From Romanomermis culicivorax (Eukaryota > Nematoda > Enoplea > Mermithida > Mermithidae): a stretch of DNA of 64,000 bases. The position numbers and the translations under genes are program-made. The notes beneath the pieces are model-generated. The model was not told where the DNA came from. It made no database searches and worked only from the letters and a program-made list of their open reading frames with translations. The stretch is from positions 1,178,001 to 1,242,000 of the forward strand of contig CAWUHX010000039.1 of the NCBI GenBank assembly GCA_963922205.1, in the 5' to 3' direction. Shown piece after piece: positions 25,409-36,168 of this stretch. Every line of letters starts with the position of its first letter. The first letter of the stretch is position 1.

Positions 25409-25558
25409 TCTTTATTGAAACGAATCATATATAACAACCTGAATACTAAGCAAATGTAAAGTGACGGCCATGTGGTTTATAAGAATGGAAAACGTGCGAT
25501 AAACACAGAACGAAAAACAAACATTCAAACGAAAAACAAGTGCATAAAAAAGCGGACT

Positions 25559-26382
25559 TTAGTATGGAAAAACTTGGGCCAAACGTCCTGAGTCACGCAA
25601 GTTACGGAAAAAATTGTTCACATAGAACGATCGGCTCGCCAATAACTTGCACAATTCGATAGTACCGGAATGGTTCAAATGGTACTTATCTGCTGCGAAA
25701 AAAGAAGAATAATTATGCAACGATAAATGTTTAAGTAGATCGATTGGAAAAACATTTTTTAAAGATTGATTCTCGCGGATTTCACATAGAATAGCACAAT
25801 TTAGGTCCCGCGCTTCGAAAAGTGGAACCGTGCAAATAAAAATCTGTTTTTGGTATCCAAGAACATTTCTAAAATAAGCAACTATGGATCGAATGCTAAG
25901 GAGAACATTGGAAATCGCCCGATTGTTGCGGACGTCCACGGTTCCGAAAACCAAGGCTATGAACCGTACAGTGCTGGGCACAGTATGAACCAATTTTACA
26001 GCCCCAGCAAGCTCGACAAATCCTTTGCCACGAAGGCAAGTCCCAACACAGCCACGGCTGTCGTATTGGACACCCTTGATTTGGCTGTCTCCGATCAGCC
26101 AACAGGGACGAAAGCTGTCAATTGCGGGAAAAGTGGCCGGTGGATGGGTACGATTTAATGCTTTCCCCACAGGGGCAGCGTCGCGAACTAGCGATGAACT
26201 TGGGGCAACTTTCCCATTTTTAGCAAATTCATTGTTCGAAATACCATTATTTTTGTTGGTCGAACCGACTAGACAGATAACTTTCTCTACGAATAAGGGC
26301 AAATCGTCAGTGGCGATGCCCATACGGAAATCGGCGAAGGGGCGGAGTAGTGCCGGATTTTGGGTTAGCACAGACGATACAG
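25559..26382 (-). CDS. SGNH/GDSL-hydrolase-like protein, downstream ORF of copy F
   Basis: Intact frame of about 274 codons downstream of, and separate from, the RT ORF (245-bp gap). SGNH marks are CWLIGDSQIKG (Ser about residue 95), LVFGTVDVRNN (block III position, about 143-150) and ADKYHLNHSGT (Asp about 228, His about 231). The N-terminal 80 residues are low-complexity linker. There is no ATG at the start of the frame: it opens after a TGA upstream of a TTTGTTTTAG splice-acceptor-like site with TACTAAC 20 nt before it. The first in-frame ATG is about 17 codons in. Trans-splicing of a leader or cis-splicing from the RT ORF would both fit. Activity is not shown. Confidence 0.75.
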
Positions 26383-26412
26383 CTAAAACAAAGCACTTTC
26401 ACCGTTAGTATG
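26383..26412 (-). promoter_or_regulatory. candidate 3' splice site before the SGNH ORF of copy F
   Basis: The minus strand reads TACTAACGG, then 12-20 nt later TTTGTTTTAG ending at 26383. Equivalent sites end at 30033 (copy G), 19841 (copy E, TTTTCCAG) and 54181 (copy H, TTTGTTTTAG). The exon side starts CTRTA in all. Conservation across diverged copies suggests function. The donor is not identified. Confidence 0.5.
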
Positions 26413-26627
26413 GCCGTCAGTGGTTAATGTTAAAAAAGTAAAAAAAAAATTTGTATTAAAATTAGATAGGGGTAAAATGCAAAAGTAAGCCAAAATTCCC
26501 AAAGTTAAAAGCGATTTAAAAAGGTGTCGATGGATAGAAATAAAATGAATTTTGGTAAAATAAATCAACCATTGAAGTAAAACGAGACTGAAGTTTACAA
26601 TCACAAAATAATGGTCAGGAACTAGAG

Positions 26628-28292
26628 CTACATGGCATGAGGCTTCTGGGCTAGAATGTGTTTCCAATATATGTCTTTGGAAAATTCAATAGTTTCCCGA
26701 ACAACAAATTTTTTCATGAGATTCAAGTATTTAGGCGAGGTCCCGAGGTGTTGGAGGACTCTGTTGTTGAATTTATCCCATGTTCCAAGAGAACCCACAA
26801 CTATGGCATCAGCAAGAACACGGTAGCCCAACGCCTGGTAGGCTTTCATTTCAGGCTCATAGACCAATTGTTTTTTAACCCGAGCCTGGATAAGGGAATT
26901 GATGCCATTTTCGAATGGGCAGGTTACATCAATAATGTCCACAGTTTTATCTTTTTCATTAATGACAACCAGATCGGGTCGAACATGCCGTCCAGCAACA
27001 TTGCACACTTGATTAGTGTAGATTTTGCAGCCCTGATTTGTGTGTTGGACAGTTTTAACCACACGATCCAGAACTGCATTGTGACGTTGCAAGATTTCAG
27101 AGCTTAAGTGCATTTTGCAGTGGCATAATATATGTGGTAGGGTTTCCTGCTTATATCCGCACCTACGACACTGCTGCTCACGAGGATTTCTGCCGGGATT
27201 AGATGGAGTACAATTCACCGGCAGTAAATTTAAGCGGGCACGGTGAATAAACTTGAAACTAGAGAATGAAATATACTTGCCATCTTTAGTGAAGCTATTG
27301 TTGGCCTTGTCCACTGCTACACATTGGAGGACCTTCCCTTGGTTGGGAAAATTTTGACATAGCTCATGATATTGTGCCTCATTTATAGCTTTTCTGACTA
27401 GCTGAAATGCCGTTTGACGAGAGTTTTGATCAAAAATATACGTTTTGCCCTTCAGCAATAATTTTAAGGCCATTTTTCCTGTAGATAGTAAACAGAACTG
27501 CAAGTTGATATGTTTTTGCAGAGCCCGCATGGCTACTCGAGCTCGTTTCAATAGACTTCTAGAATCCCCACCATTGGATGAGGCAAAAATATGGAATTTT
27601 CCAGTTGTAACACCATTCAGAAAATCACATAATTCCTCTTCAGAGGGCACTGTTTTAATCCAACGTTCTACGGTTTCACCTAATAGATTTTTCATATAAT
27701 GTTGTATTTCGGAACTAGGGCTAGTCAGGAAGCGGAAAATATTCATGACCAAGTGTAGATTCAGTTCTACGGATGACATCGTGAAGCCTAGCCCACCTCG
27801 ATCAATGGGGGAAGTAATGTATAGACGGGAAGCATTATTGGGCAGGTGGCACACACTACGCACTGTATTGACCAGATAATCATCAAATGTTTTAAAGTCT
27901 CCTTTTCTGGGGGAAGAAAATCGGAAAATATATCCAAACCGTGAGCAAACAAAACTTTTCAGTGCGTCAAGCTTCTGCCATGGGGCAAGGAGTGATGTTT
28001 CGATTCTTTTCATGTCTTTTACCCCTTGAATAATATCGTTTTGTGGCTGAGGTGTTACACCAACACCTTGGTCGGTCCCCAAGTAGCTGTATGCATCATA
28101 TTTCATAAGCACTGGAATAATGCAATGGTCAATGAAAAATTGACGTTTTACCAGGCGCCCGTTATTGAGGGTCATCGAGGCGCATTTTGCAGCATTAAAT
28201 TTCATGCCGGCTGAACAAACCAAGAAATTTGTGTATGCAACAATTTCCTGCATGATCAAGTCATCCTTTGCCATAACTACAAGGTCATCAGC
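26628..28292 (-). CDS. reverse transcriptase/restriction-like endonuclease, partial (copy F)
   Basis: This frame is open from the gap edge to TGA at 26628, about 554 codons. It begins inside the RT active-site box (ADDLVVMAKDD; the preceding Tyr-Ala is in the gap). RT palm/thumb sequence follows, then a CCHC-like knuckle CRRCGYKQETLPHILCHC (about residues 369-386 of the 548-residue ATG-to-stop part). The R2-type restriction-like endonuclease core is RPDLVVINEKDKTVDIIDV followed by KKQLVYEPE. In R2/NeSL-type elements this endonuclease nicks the target and primes reverse transcription. The target is inferred to be U2 from the junctions. No frameshift is seen. Confidence 0.9.
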   Translation of the reverse strand, partial: ADDLVVMAKDDLIMQEIVAYTNFLVCSAGMKFNAAKCASMTLNNGRLVKRQFFIDHCIIPVLMKYDAYSYLGTDQGVGVTPQPQNDIIQGVKDMKRIETSLLAPWQKLDALKSFVCSRFGYIFRFSSPRKGDFKTFDDYLVNTVRSVCHLPNNASRLYITSPIDRGGLGFTMSSVELNLHLVMNIFRFLTSPSSEIQHYMKNLLGETVERWIKTVPSEEELCDFLNGVTTGKFHIFASSNGGDSRSLLKRARVAMRALQKHINLQFCLLSTGKMALKLLLKGKTYIFDQNSRQTAFQLVRKAINEAQYHELCQNFPNQGKVLQCVAVDKANNSFTKDGKYISFSSFKFIHRARLNLLPVNCTPSNPGRNPREQQCRRCGYKQETLPHILCHCKMHLSSEILQRHNAVLDRVVKTVQHTNQGCKIYTNQVCNVAGRHVRPDLVVINEKDKTVDIIDVTCPFENGINSLIQARVKKQLVYEPEMKAYQALGYRVLADAIVVGSLGTWDKFNNRVLQHLGTSPKYLNLMKKFVVRETIEFSKDIYWKHILAQKPHAM

Positions 28293-28392
28293 NNNNNNNN
28301 NNNNNNNNNNNNNNNNNNNNNNNNNNNNNNNNNNNNNNNNNNNNNNNNNNNNNNNNNNNNNNNNNNNNNNNNNNNNNNNNNNNNNNNNNNNN
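28293..28392. other. assembly gap of exactly 100 N
   Basis: A round-number run of N, usually a placeholder of unknown size. It removes the 5' half of copy F. DNA to the right is in the opposite U2 orientation. Confidence 0.98.
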
Positions 28393-29020
28393 AGCTATAG
28401 TAGCTGCTCTACAGCAACTATAGTAATTTCATTGTAATTCCACTGTATAAGTATTAAAAACGTTATCGAGATTCACTCTTATCAGCTTGACTTACTGCAA
28501 ATTCATCTTCCTAAACGGAAGCTAGCGTAGCAAGTACTACTAGTCGCAGTTCTTCTAACCTGTCAATTTGGTACTATATCGAATTCTGCTCAAAAAAGTT
28601 GGCAACTCCGTATTCACTTCAAGATGTTGATCGGACCAAATTGCTGTGCAGGCTGCCGGGCACAATTTGTTTTGCGCCAAGAGTTAAAACTATAGTCGCA
28701 AGTTTCATCTCTGAGTATGTAAATCAACAAATAAAGAGCACGCAAAATCACTTGAATCGTATTCATTTCATCTGAACTGAGGTTTATATGATTCAAGACT
28801 ATTGTTGTTACTGCAGAAGTGTAGTCTCCCTTTGTTCTTGCTGAAGTTAAAAATTTTTAATTTATCGAAACATGTCATTTATCATCAACCTTCAAAAAAT
28901 TGTTTTCCGACGAGTGTGAGGTCGCAGTAATCGGTTTTTATAAAAAGCTTCTATATCAAAAAGTTTAAAAAAACATGTCACTGTAAGCTGTTAGTGTCAA
29001 TTTTTCCGGAGAAAAAAGTT
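28393..29020 (+). other. U2 3'-flanking spacer in plus orientation
   Basis: Homologous on the same strand to 59124-59420 (downstream of the plus-strand U2 fragment of copy H) and in reverse complement to 35640-35960 (downstream of the intact U2 gene). Shared blocks are TAGTAGCTGCT, AACGTTATCGAGA, and CAAATTGCT..GCAGGCT. No gene. Confidence 0.65.
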
Positions 29021-29054
29021 ACGTATCAGAGATTAAGCTGATAAGAACAGATAC
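29021..29054 (-). pseudogene. short U2 snRNA fragment (34 nt) at the 3' end of copy G
   Basis: The minus strand starts GTATCTGTTCTTATCAGC and stops at CTGATACGT, then unrelated DNA. Other copies keep 155-175 nt of U2 here, so the flank is truncated or misjoined. Confidence 0.85.
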
Positions 29055-29057
29055 TCT

Positions 29058-30032
29058 TTATTGAAACGAATCATATATAACAACCTGAATACTAAGCAAA
29101 TGTAAAGTGACGGCCATGTGGTTTATAAGAATGGAAAACGTGCGATAAACACAGAACGAAAAACAAACATTCAAACGAAAAACAAGTGCATAAAAAAAGC
29201 GGACTTTAGTATGGAAAAACTTGGGCCAAACGTCCTGAGTCACGCAAGTTACGGAAAAAATTGTTTCACATAGAACGATCGGCTCGCCAATAACTTGCAC
29301 AATTGCGATAGTACCGGAATGGTTCAAATGGTACTTATCTGCTGCGAAAAAAGAAGAATAATTATGCAACGATAAATGTTTAAGTAGATCGATTGGAAAA
29401 ACATTTTTTAAAGATTGATTCTCGCGGATTTCACATAGAATAGCACAATTTAGGTCCCGCGCTTCGAAAAGTGGAACCGTGCAATAAAAATCTGTTTTTG
29501 GTATCCCAAGAACATTTCTAAAATAAGCAACTATGGATTCGAATGCTAAGGAGAACATTGGAAATCGCCCGATTGTTGCGGACGTCCACGGTTCCGAAAA
29601 CTAAGGCTATGAACCGTACAGTGCTGGGCACAGTATGAACCAATTTTACGGCCCCAGCAAGCTCGACAAATCCTTTGCCACGAAGGCAAGTCCCAACACA
29701 GCCACGGCTGTCGTATTGGACACCCTTGATTTGGCTGTCTCCGATCAGCCAACAGGGACGAAAGCTGTCAATTGCGGGAAAAGTGGCCGGTGGATGGGTA
29801 CGATTTAATGCTTTCCCCACAGGGGCAGCGTCGCGAACTAGCGATGAACTTGGGGCAACTTTCCCATTTTTAGCAAATTCATTGTTCGAAATACCATTAT
29901 TTTTGTTGGTCGAACCGACTAGACAGATAACTTTCTCTACGAATAAGGGCAAATCGTCAGTGGCGATGCCCATACGGAAATCGGCGAAGGGGCGGAGTAG
30001 TGCCGGATTTTGGGTTAGCACAGACGATACAG
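29058..30032 (-). pseudogene. SGNH/GDSL-like ORF of copy G, frameshifted
   Basis: Same protein as copy F (GDSQ block intact) but split into two frames (30021-29518 and 29558-29058) by one-base changes near 29480-29540, such as GGATTCGAAT against GGATCGAAT. Extra bases near 29265 and 29304 also alter the C-terminus. The splice-acceptor-like AG at 30033-30034 is retained. Confidence 0.8.
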
Positions 30033-30276
30033 CTAAAACAAAGCACTTTCACCGTTAGTATGGCCGTCAGTGGTTAATGTTAAAAAAGTAAAAAAAAATT
30101 TGTATTAAAATTAGATAGGGGTAAAATGCAAAAGTAAGCCAAAATTCCCAAAGTTAAAAGCGAATTAAAAAGGTGTCGATGGATAGAAATAAAATGAATT
30201 TTGGTAAAATAAATCAACCATTGAAGTAAAACGAGACTGAAGTTTACAATCACAAAATAATGGTCAGGAACTAGAG

Positions 30277-32590
30277 CTACATGGCATGAGGCTTCTGGGC
30301 TAGAATGTGTTTCCAATATATGTCTTTGGAAAATTCAATAGTTTCCCGAACAACAAATTTTTTCATGAGATTCAAGTATTTAGGCGAGGTCCCGAGGTGT
30401 TGGAGGACTCTGTTGTTGAATTTATCCCATGTTCCAAGAGAACCCACAACTATGGCATCAGCAAGAACACGGTAGCCCAACGCCTGGTAGGCTTTCATTT
30501 CAGGCTCATAGACCAATTGTTTTTTAACCCGAGCCTGGATAAGGGAATTGATGCCATTTTCGAATGGGCAGGTTACATCAATAATGTCCACAGTTTTATC
30601 TTTTTCATTAATGACAACCAGATCGGGTCGAACATGCCGTCCAGCAACATTGCACACTTGATTAGTGTAGATTTTGCAGCCCTGATTTGTGTGTTGGACA
30701 GTTTTAACCACACGATCCAGAACTGCATTGTGACGTTGCAAGATTTCAGAGCTTAAGTGCATTTTGCAGTGGCATAATATATGTGGTAGGGTTTCCTGCT
30801 TATATCCGCACCTACGACACTGCTGCTCACGAGGATTTCTGCCAGGATTAGATGGAGTACAATTCACCGGCAGTAAATTTAAGCGGGCACGGTGAATAAA
30901 CTTGAAACTAGAGAATGAAATATACTTGCCATCTTTAGTGAAGCTATTGTTGGCCTTGTCCACTGCTACACATTGGAGGACCTTCCCTTGGTTGGGAAAA
31001 TTTTGACATAGCTCATGATATTGTGCCTCATTTATAGCTTTTCTGACTAGCTGAAATGCCGTTTGACGAGAGTTTTGATCAAAAATATACGTTTTGCCCT
31101 TCAGCAATAATTTTAAGGCCATTTTTCCTGTAGATAGTAAACAGAACTGCAAGTTGATATGTTTTTGCAGAGCCCGCATGGCTACTCGAGCTCGTTTCAA
31201 TAGACTTCTAGAATCCCCACCATTGGATGAGGCAAAAATATGGAATTTTCCAGTTGTAACACCATTCAGAAAATCACATAATTCTCTTCAGAGGGCACTG
31301 TTTTAATCCAACGTTCTACGGTTTCACCTAATAGATTTTTCATATAATGTTGTATTTCGGAACTAGGGCTAGTCAGGAAGCGGAAAATATTCATGACCAA
31401 GTGTAGATTCAGTTCTACGGATGACATCGTGAAAGCCTAGCCCACCTCGGTCAATGGGGGAAGTAATGTATAGACGGGAAGCATTATTGGGCAGGTGGCA
31501 CACACTACGCACTGTATTGACCAGATAATCATCAAATGTTTAAAGTCTCCTTTTCTGGGGGAAGAAAAATCGGAAAATATATCCAAACCGTGAGCAAACA
31601 AAACTTTCAGTGCGTCAAGCTTCTGCCATGGGGCAAGGAGTGATGTTTCGATTCTTTTCATGTCTTTTACCCCTTGAATAATATCGTTTTGTGGCTGAGG
31701 TGTTACACCAACACCTTGGTCGGTCCCCAAGTAGCTGTATGCATCATATTTCATAAGCACTGGAATAATGCAATGGTCAATGACAAATTGACGTTTTACC
31801 AGGCGCCCGTTATTGAGGGTCATCGAGGCGCATTTTGCAGCATTAAATTTCATGCCGGCTGAACAAACCAAGAAATTTGTGTATGCAACAATTTCCTGCA
31901 TGATCAAGTCATCCTTTGCCATAACTACAAGGTCATCAGCGTAGGCCAAAAATGTAAATTTTTCCCAAAACGAGAATAGCCCGAGGAGCTGAATTTTGAT
32001 TTTATGCATCGTAAGATTCCCTCCATAGCTATGTTGAAAAGCAGGGGACTCAAAGGATCGCCTTGCTTGACTCCCGCCAAGATGTCAATATCCCGGGACT
32101 GGGCTCCTTTCGACTTGAATGATGTTGTATTGTGCGTGTAAATGTCCTTGACAATGTCACCAAAAAATGGGGGGAAGCCCAGTTTGTCCAGCATCATAAC
32201 TATGAGCTCATGAGGTACACTCCCAAATGCATTCGCCAGATCCAGCCACATCACCGACAGATCATGCCGATTGTTTCTTGCATGGTGAATGATATCTTCC
32301 ATAATAAGGATGTGTTCAGCGCAGCCTTCAACAGGCAGGAATCCTTTTTGTTCAAAACTAAAGATGCCATAATGGCCTGAAGATGATAGGCTATTATGCA
32401 AATTAACTATACGCTGCGTCCACAATGAAGCATAAAGTTTGTAAATTGTGATCGAAAGAGAAATTGGACGCCAATTGTTCAAATCCGAAATATCACCTTT
32501 TTTGTACAGTAAGATAGTAGCTGCCTTTTTCCATGATTTCGGAACTTTTTTGGATTCGAGGCAAATATTAAAAATTTTGGTCAAGATTTT
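30277..32590 (-). pseudogene. reverse transcriptase/endonuclease of copy G, frameshifted
   Basis: The RT N-half (32584-31925) has LNNWRPISLS, DLANAFGSVPHELI and GVKQGDPLSPLLFN. A one-base loss near 31960 moves the AYADDLVVMAKDD box to another frame (32009-31437). Several one-base indels at 31283-31615 interrupt the thumb. The last 307 codons (31200-30277) with knuckle and RPD..D endonuclease are intact and match copy F. Each break is a single base relative to F or E. Confidence 0.88.
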
Positions 32591-34500
32591 AGCGCCTGAA
32601 TCGGAAAATTTAAAATCACCGTATTTACTTTATCTACACCAGGCGCCGAATTAGGTGCTCTTTTTATGGCCCGCTGTACCTCCAATTCAGTGAAGGGTGC
32701 AGCAAAACGTACGAGCAGATCATCGGGAATTGCACAACCTTTTTCAAACAACGAAGACACATTTTCAAAATCAAAATTTCGATGCGAAAAGACTTTTTCA
32801 AAGTGATCTGCAATATGCTCGACTTCTATAGGGCACTCTTTCCGATCATTTTCTTCCAAGATTTTTCGAATGGCCGACTTTTTTGACCGAGTATACAATT
32901 TTTGGATAGCAGATGCTTCTGCTTTTTGATTATCACAAAAGTTGCCATTAGGCTTTTTAAAACTAGAACTATCACTCGTTTTTCTTTGCCAAGATTTTTT
33001 CTGGCTAGTAGAGCTCTCATTCTGAGATGCAGTGTTTACAGTTTTCTGTTTTGGTGGGTTAACACTTTCATGAATTTTCTTTACGTAGTTACCGCATAAG
33101 ATTTCAAAGTCCCGCCATCTACGGCCGTTTCCTTGCCAACTATCAAGTTCTGCCTGTGCCCATTTTTGCACAGCATTTCCGTCACTTTTATGTCCGTTTT
33201 TAATGGCATTGGGAAACGTGACTTTTTTACTTACAACTACAGGCTGACTCACGTCCACCACTTTTTTGTTTTTATACAACGCACCAAAAAGACCAAGTGC
33301 CTTTTTTCTCCAATCGATAACTACTTGGTCATCGAAAAGAAGTGGTTTGATTGGAAAGAAGGCGTTCGGCATATAAACAAACAAAAACTCCACAGCATCC
33401 CATAGTTTTGCGCGACTGCATTGCATAGCTACAGGAATTGGGGATCCAAATTTTGAAATCATCAAATTTTTCGTCGTCCTTAGCATACAATTCAAAAATT
33501 GATCGCACAGAGGCACTGATTTTTGTAAATGCAAGACGTTGGGAATCATAATATGATATACATTTTGTTTTTTTTATCCAAAACTGCAAGCCCCCAGTGA
33601 TTGTTGTTTCTATACACTGGCAACAGTCCAAGATTCCATTGATGATCAGGTGAAGTCAAAGGGTCCCTTAGTTTTTTCCAAATCAAATTGCCAAATCAGA
33701 GGGTCGATCAATAAAATATCGGTATTGTTCGAAACAACAAAGTTTTTGAGATATTCGAAAATAATTCTATCTGATAACCAACTAGAGTCCGATTCCAATG
33801 GCAGAAGAAAATTGGGATCAGTATCATGAATGTTGAAATATTCATAGGACGATAAGTAACTAGATGGATCTGCATTCGTTTGATATGTCTGTATATCTAA
33901 ACCATCAACCATTTTGTTAGCCGGTTCTTGCTCCGCCTCACAGTAACTACTGACACCTAACTGATTTACTTGTAGAGTATCACTAGGATCTATAGATTTC
34001 TCAATCGTTGAAACTATGGAAGTATCATGAGTGCTATAGTCTACATCAGTTTTTTCCGAATCCAATTTTGGACCAAAAAGTTCTCGTAGTTTTTCCTTGG
34101 CAGGAACATATTTAGGATTTTCGTGTTTGGCCGTAACATGGTTGTAGAATCCTTTTTTTGTCGAAAATGATGATGGACAGTGTTCACATTGAAAACGTAA
34201 TTTTTCTGGTTGAAGAATTTCATAAACGGGGTGTTCCTCGGCCACATGGGCCTTCACTTCTTTTATGGCATATTTTGCATTTGACGTAAAGTCACAAAAA
34301 CGACATTTAAATAAATTTCCGTCCATTTGCTGACAGTGCCGCTGAGTAATATGGCGATTTATGCTAATTTTAGAAGCGTCACAGGCCTGATATTCCCGGC
34401 GGCACAGTGGGCAAGCAACACGGGGCCGAAAGGGGAACTAAGAGTCGCACCAAAGTTTTTTGGTCTTGTTTAACTAATTCCGGTGTATCAACAGCAGGAA
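32581..34500 (-). pseudogene. zinc fingers, Ulp1-like protease and linker of copy G
   Basis: The 226-residue frame (34326-33646) carries fingers FKCRFCDFTS...H and FQCEHCPSSFSTKKGFYNH, then an acidic linker. The first finger (CPLC type) lies upstream at about 34420 in a broken frame. The protease core is split: the His motif region at about 33600 is shifted by an extra T in a T-run near 33570, and the catalytic Cys motif TMGCCGVFVC (33329-33631 frame) is intact. This compares with the DCGxF motif of Ulp1/SENP enzymes. The Lys-rich linker continues in 33549-32581 up to RT. Confidence 0.8.
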
Positions 34501-34545
34501 CTACGAGTTTAGATGCCACATAAGGCGTTCCACCCCCATAAAAAA

Positions 34546-35963
34546 ATAAAAGAAAAAAGTATTTATAATAAGAACTAAATTTCCATACTTTTCGCTATTC
34601 TAATTTGCATACTTTTCCCACACTATCGTAAAGGTCAATTGATTATGATTGCCGGAAAAATGCAGCGTTTTCCGGGGCAAAAGTGCAGCCCAGCAGGCCG
34701 ATGATTCTAGACCCTTAATTTCTATGATAAAAACCGTAAATTGTAAAGTTTAACATTTTCTACAAACTTGAGAACATTGGTCAACAACGACGCAATCGAA
34801 CGCACGAAATTTGGGCGAAAAATCGTTCACAATCGATGAACATTGTTTCGAAGTCGGATTGCTGAAAGGGGCGCGTTTAACTCCTGACACAAAGCAAATT
34901 ATGCCTGGCAGCCAGCGCAGCAACTTGGTTTGATTTTTCCATATTATACTAGATTTTAAATACTACTTTTATATTCCATGTCAGGGTGTCTCGAAGGAAA
35001 TAATTTTCATCTATTTTTGATAGAGTTCATATCATAATCTGCATTCGTCTAACAACAAATTTATGATAAAAACAAAATGAAAGAAGGAAAGAAATGTAAA
35101 AAGAAATTTTGGGGAATTAAATTACAAGAACATGAAACAGTACTTGTTTTAAACTTTCGTTATTCTAAAACATTTAGATTTATAGCATTTAAAATATATA
35201 GTTTTTCTTCTTAAAAATAGATCGCGAAAATTAGTAATTTTGTATCTTTCTGTAATCTTCGTCCAACTGCATGTTGTGAATTCTGCTTTTCTCTATCTAA
35301 GAAAATCAACCATAGAAACTTGAAGTTACATGTTTTTTTAATTTTTTGGTCCAGGAGCTTTCTATAAAAAACAGATTTTTGTGACCTTATACTAATTAAA
35401 AAACGTTTTGAAGTTGATGAAGAACGGCATGTTTTCATCAATTTATTATTCTGACGTCAGCAAGGGCAAAGAAGAACTACAACTCTGCTGACGCTATACT
35501 CCGTTAATCTTGGTTCATATGAACCTCTGTTCAGATGAAATAGACCTGATTCGTGCTATTTCTTTGTTTCCATAGAACATTCACCATTCGATTTACATAC
35601 TGAGGAGTCAACATTTGTGACAATAGCTTCAACTCCTGGCACAAAAGAAATTGTGCCTGGCACGCTGCACAACAATTTGGTTTGATGATCAACATCTTGA
35701 AGTGAATTTCGAGTTGTCAACTTTTTAAAAAGAATTCGACCTAGTTCCAAGTTAAGAGGCACAAAGATGCACTCTGTGAAAGAAATATGGCTGGCAGAAC
35801 TTGCTATGCAAGCTCCCGCTTAGGGAGATGTATTTGGAGTGAGTCACGCTGATACGAGTGATTCTCGATAACGTTCTAACTTATATAGTAGAATGAGTTA
35901 CAGTTGCAGTATAGCGGCTAAATGGTTCACCTAGGTGAAGCTAGTTCATGTCGGAGTAATAAT
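34546..35963. other. U2 3'-flanking spacer, no gene
   Basis: Lies 3' of the intact U2 gene. It contains two diverged copies of the CTGGCACAAA..ATTGTGCCTGGCA block (34877-34935, 35625-35690) and the GACGTCAGCAAGG block at 35454. ORFs are short and not convincing. Confidence 0.55.
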
Positions 35964-36168
35964 TGTCCCCCGAAGGGAACTGGGCCGAACCCGGAAGTAC
36001 TGCAATACCGGGACGACCCGCGGCAGGGGTAGAGCAAGCCCTACGCACCCGCCAAGGTCCAAAAATCAGAATAATCTCGTTGTGATCGGGTAGATCACGT
36101 ATCAGAGATTAAGCTGATAAGAACAGATACTACACTTTGATCTTAGCTATTACTAGCCGAGAAGCGAT
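35964..36168 (-). ncRNA. U2: U2 spliceosomal snRNA, the only complete copy
   Basis: The transcript would start ATCGCTTCTCGGC at 36168. It has stem-loop I, then AGATCAAAGTGTAGTATCTG containing the branch-point-recognition GTAGTA, then TTCTTATCAGCTTAATCTC. The Sm-site sequence is GATTTTTGGA (about 36055-36065), followed by two 3' stem-loops ending near GTCCCC. Length is about 205 nt, close to the usual 185-200. U2 pairs with the intron branch site in the spliceosome. The first 40 nt and last 170 nt match the split copies elsewhere in the window, which reveals the retrotransposon target. I could not identify a proximal sequence element upstream. Confidence 0.95.

Larger units (their letters stand above)
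25409..28292 (-). mobile_element. U2-inserted non-LTR retrotransposon copy F, 3' half before the assembly gap
   Basis: The 3' 2.9 kb has intact frames: RT from the YADD box on, zinc knuckle, endonuclease, then the SGNH-like ORF and a tail ending AATAAAG. The 5' half is lost in the N gap. It is the least damaged copy in the window and matches copy G base for base over long stretches. Confidence 0.9.
29055..34545 (-). mobile_element. U2-type non-LTR retrotransposon copy G, longest copy, frame-broken
   Basis: This contains every domain in order on the minus strand: three zinc fingers (about 34440-34130), Ulp1-like protease (about 33720-33340), linker, RT, knuckle, endonuclease, SGNH ORF and tail. 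The 5' leader seen in copy A is missing: the 5' end stops near 34545 in spacer DNA, not in U2. Its 3' half matches copy F apart from scattered single-base insertions and deletions. Confidence 0.9.

Noticed and set aside
25850..26408. Plus-strand frames of 102 and 127 codons opposite the SGNH ORF
   Set aside because: They are antisense shadows; the minus frame has the family motifs and is conserved between subfamilies.
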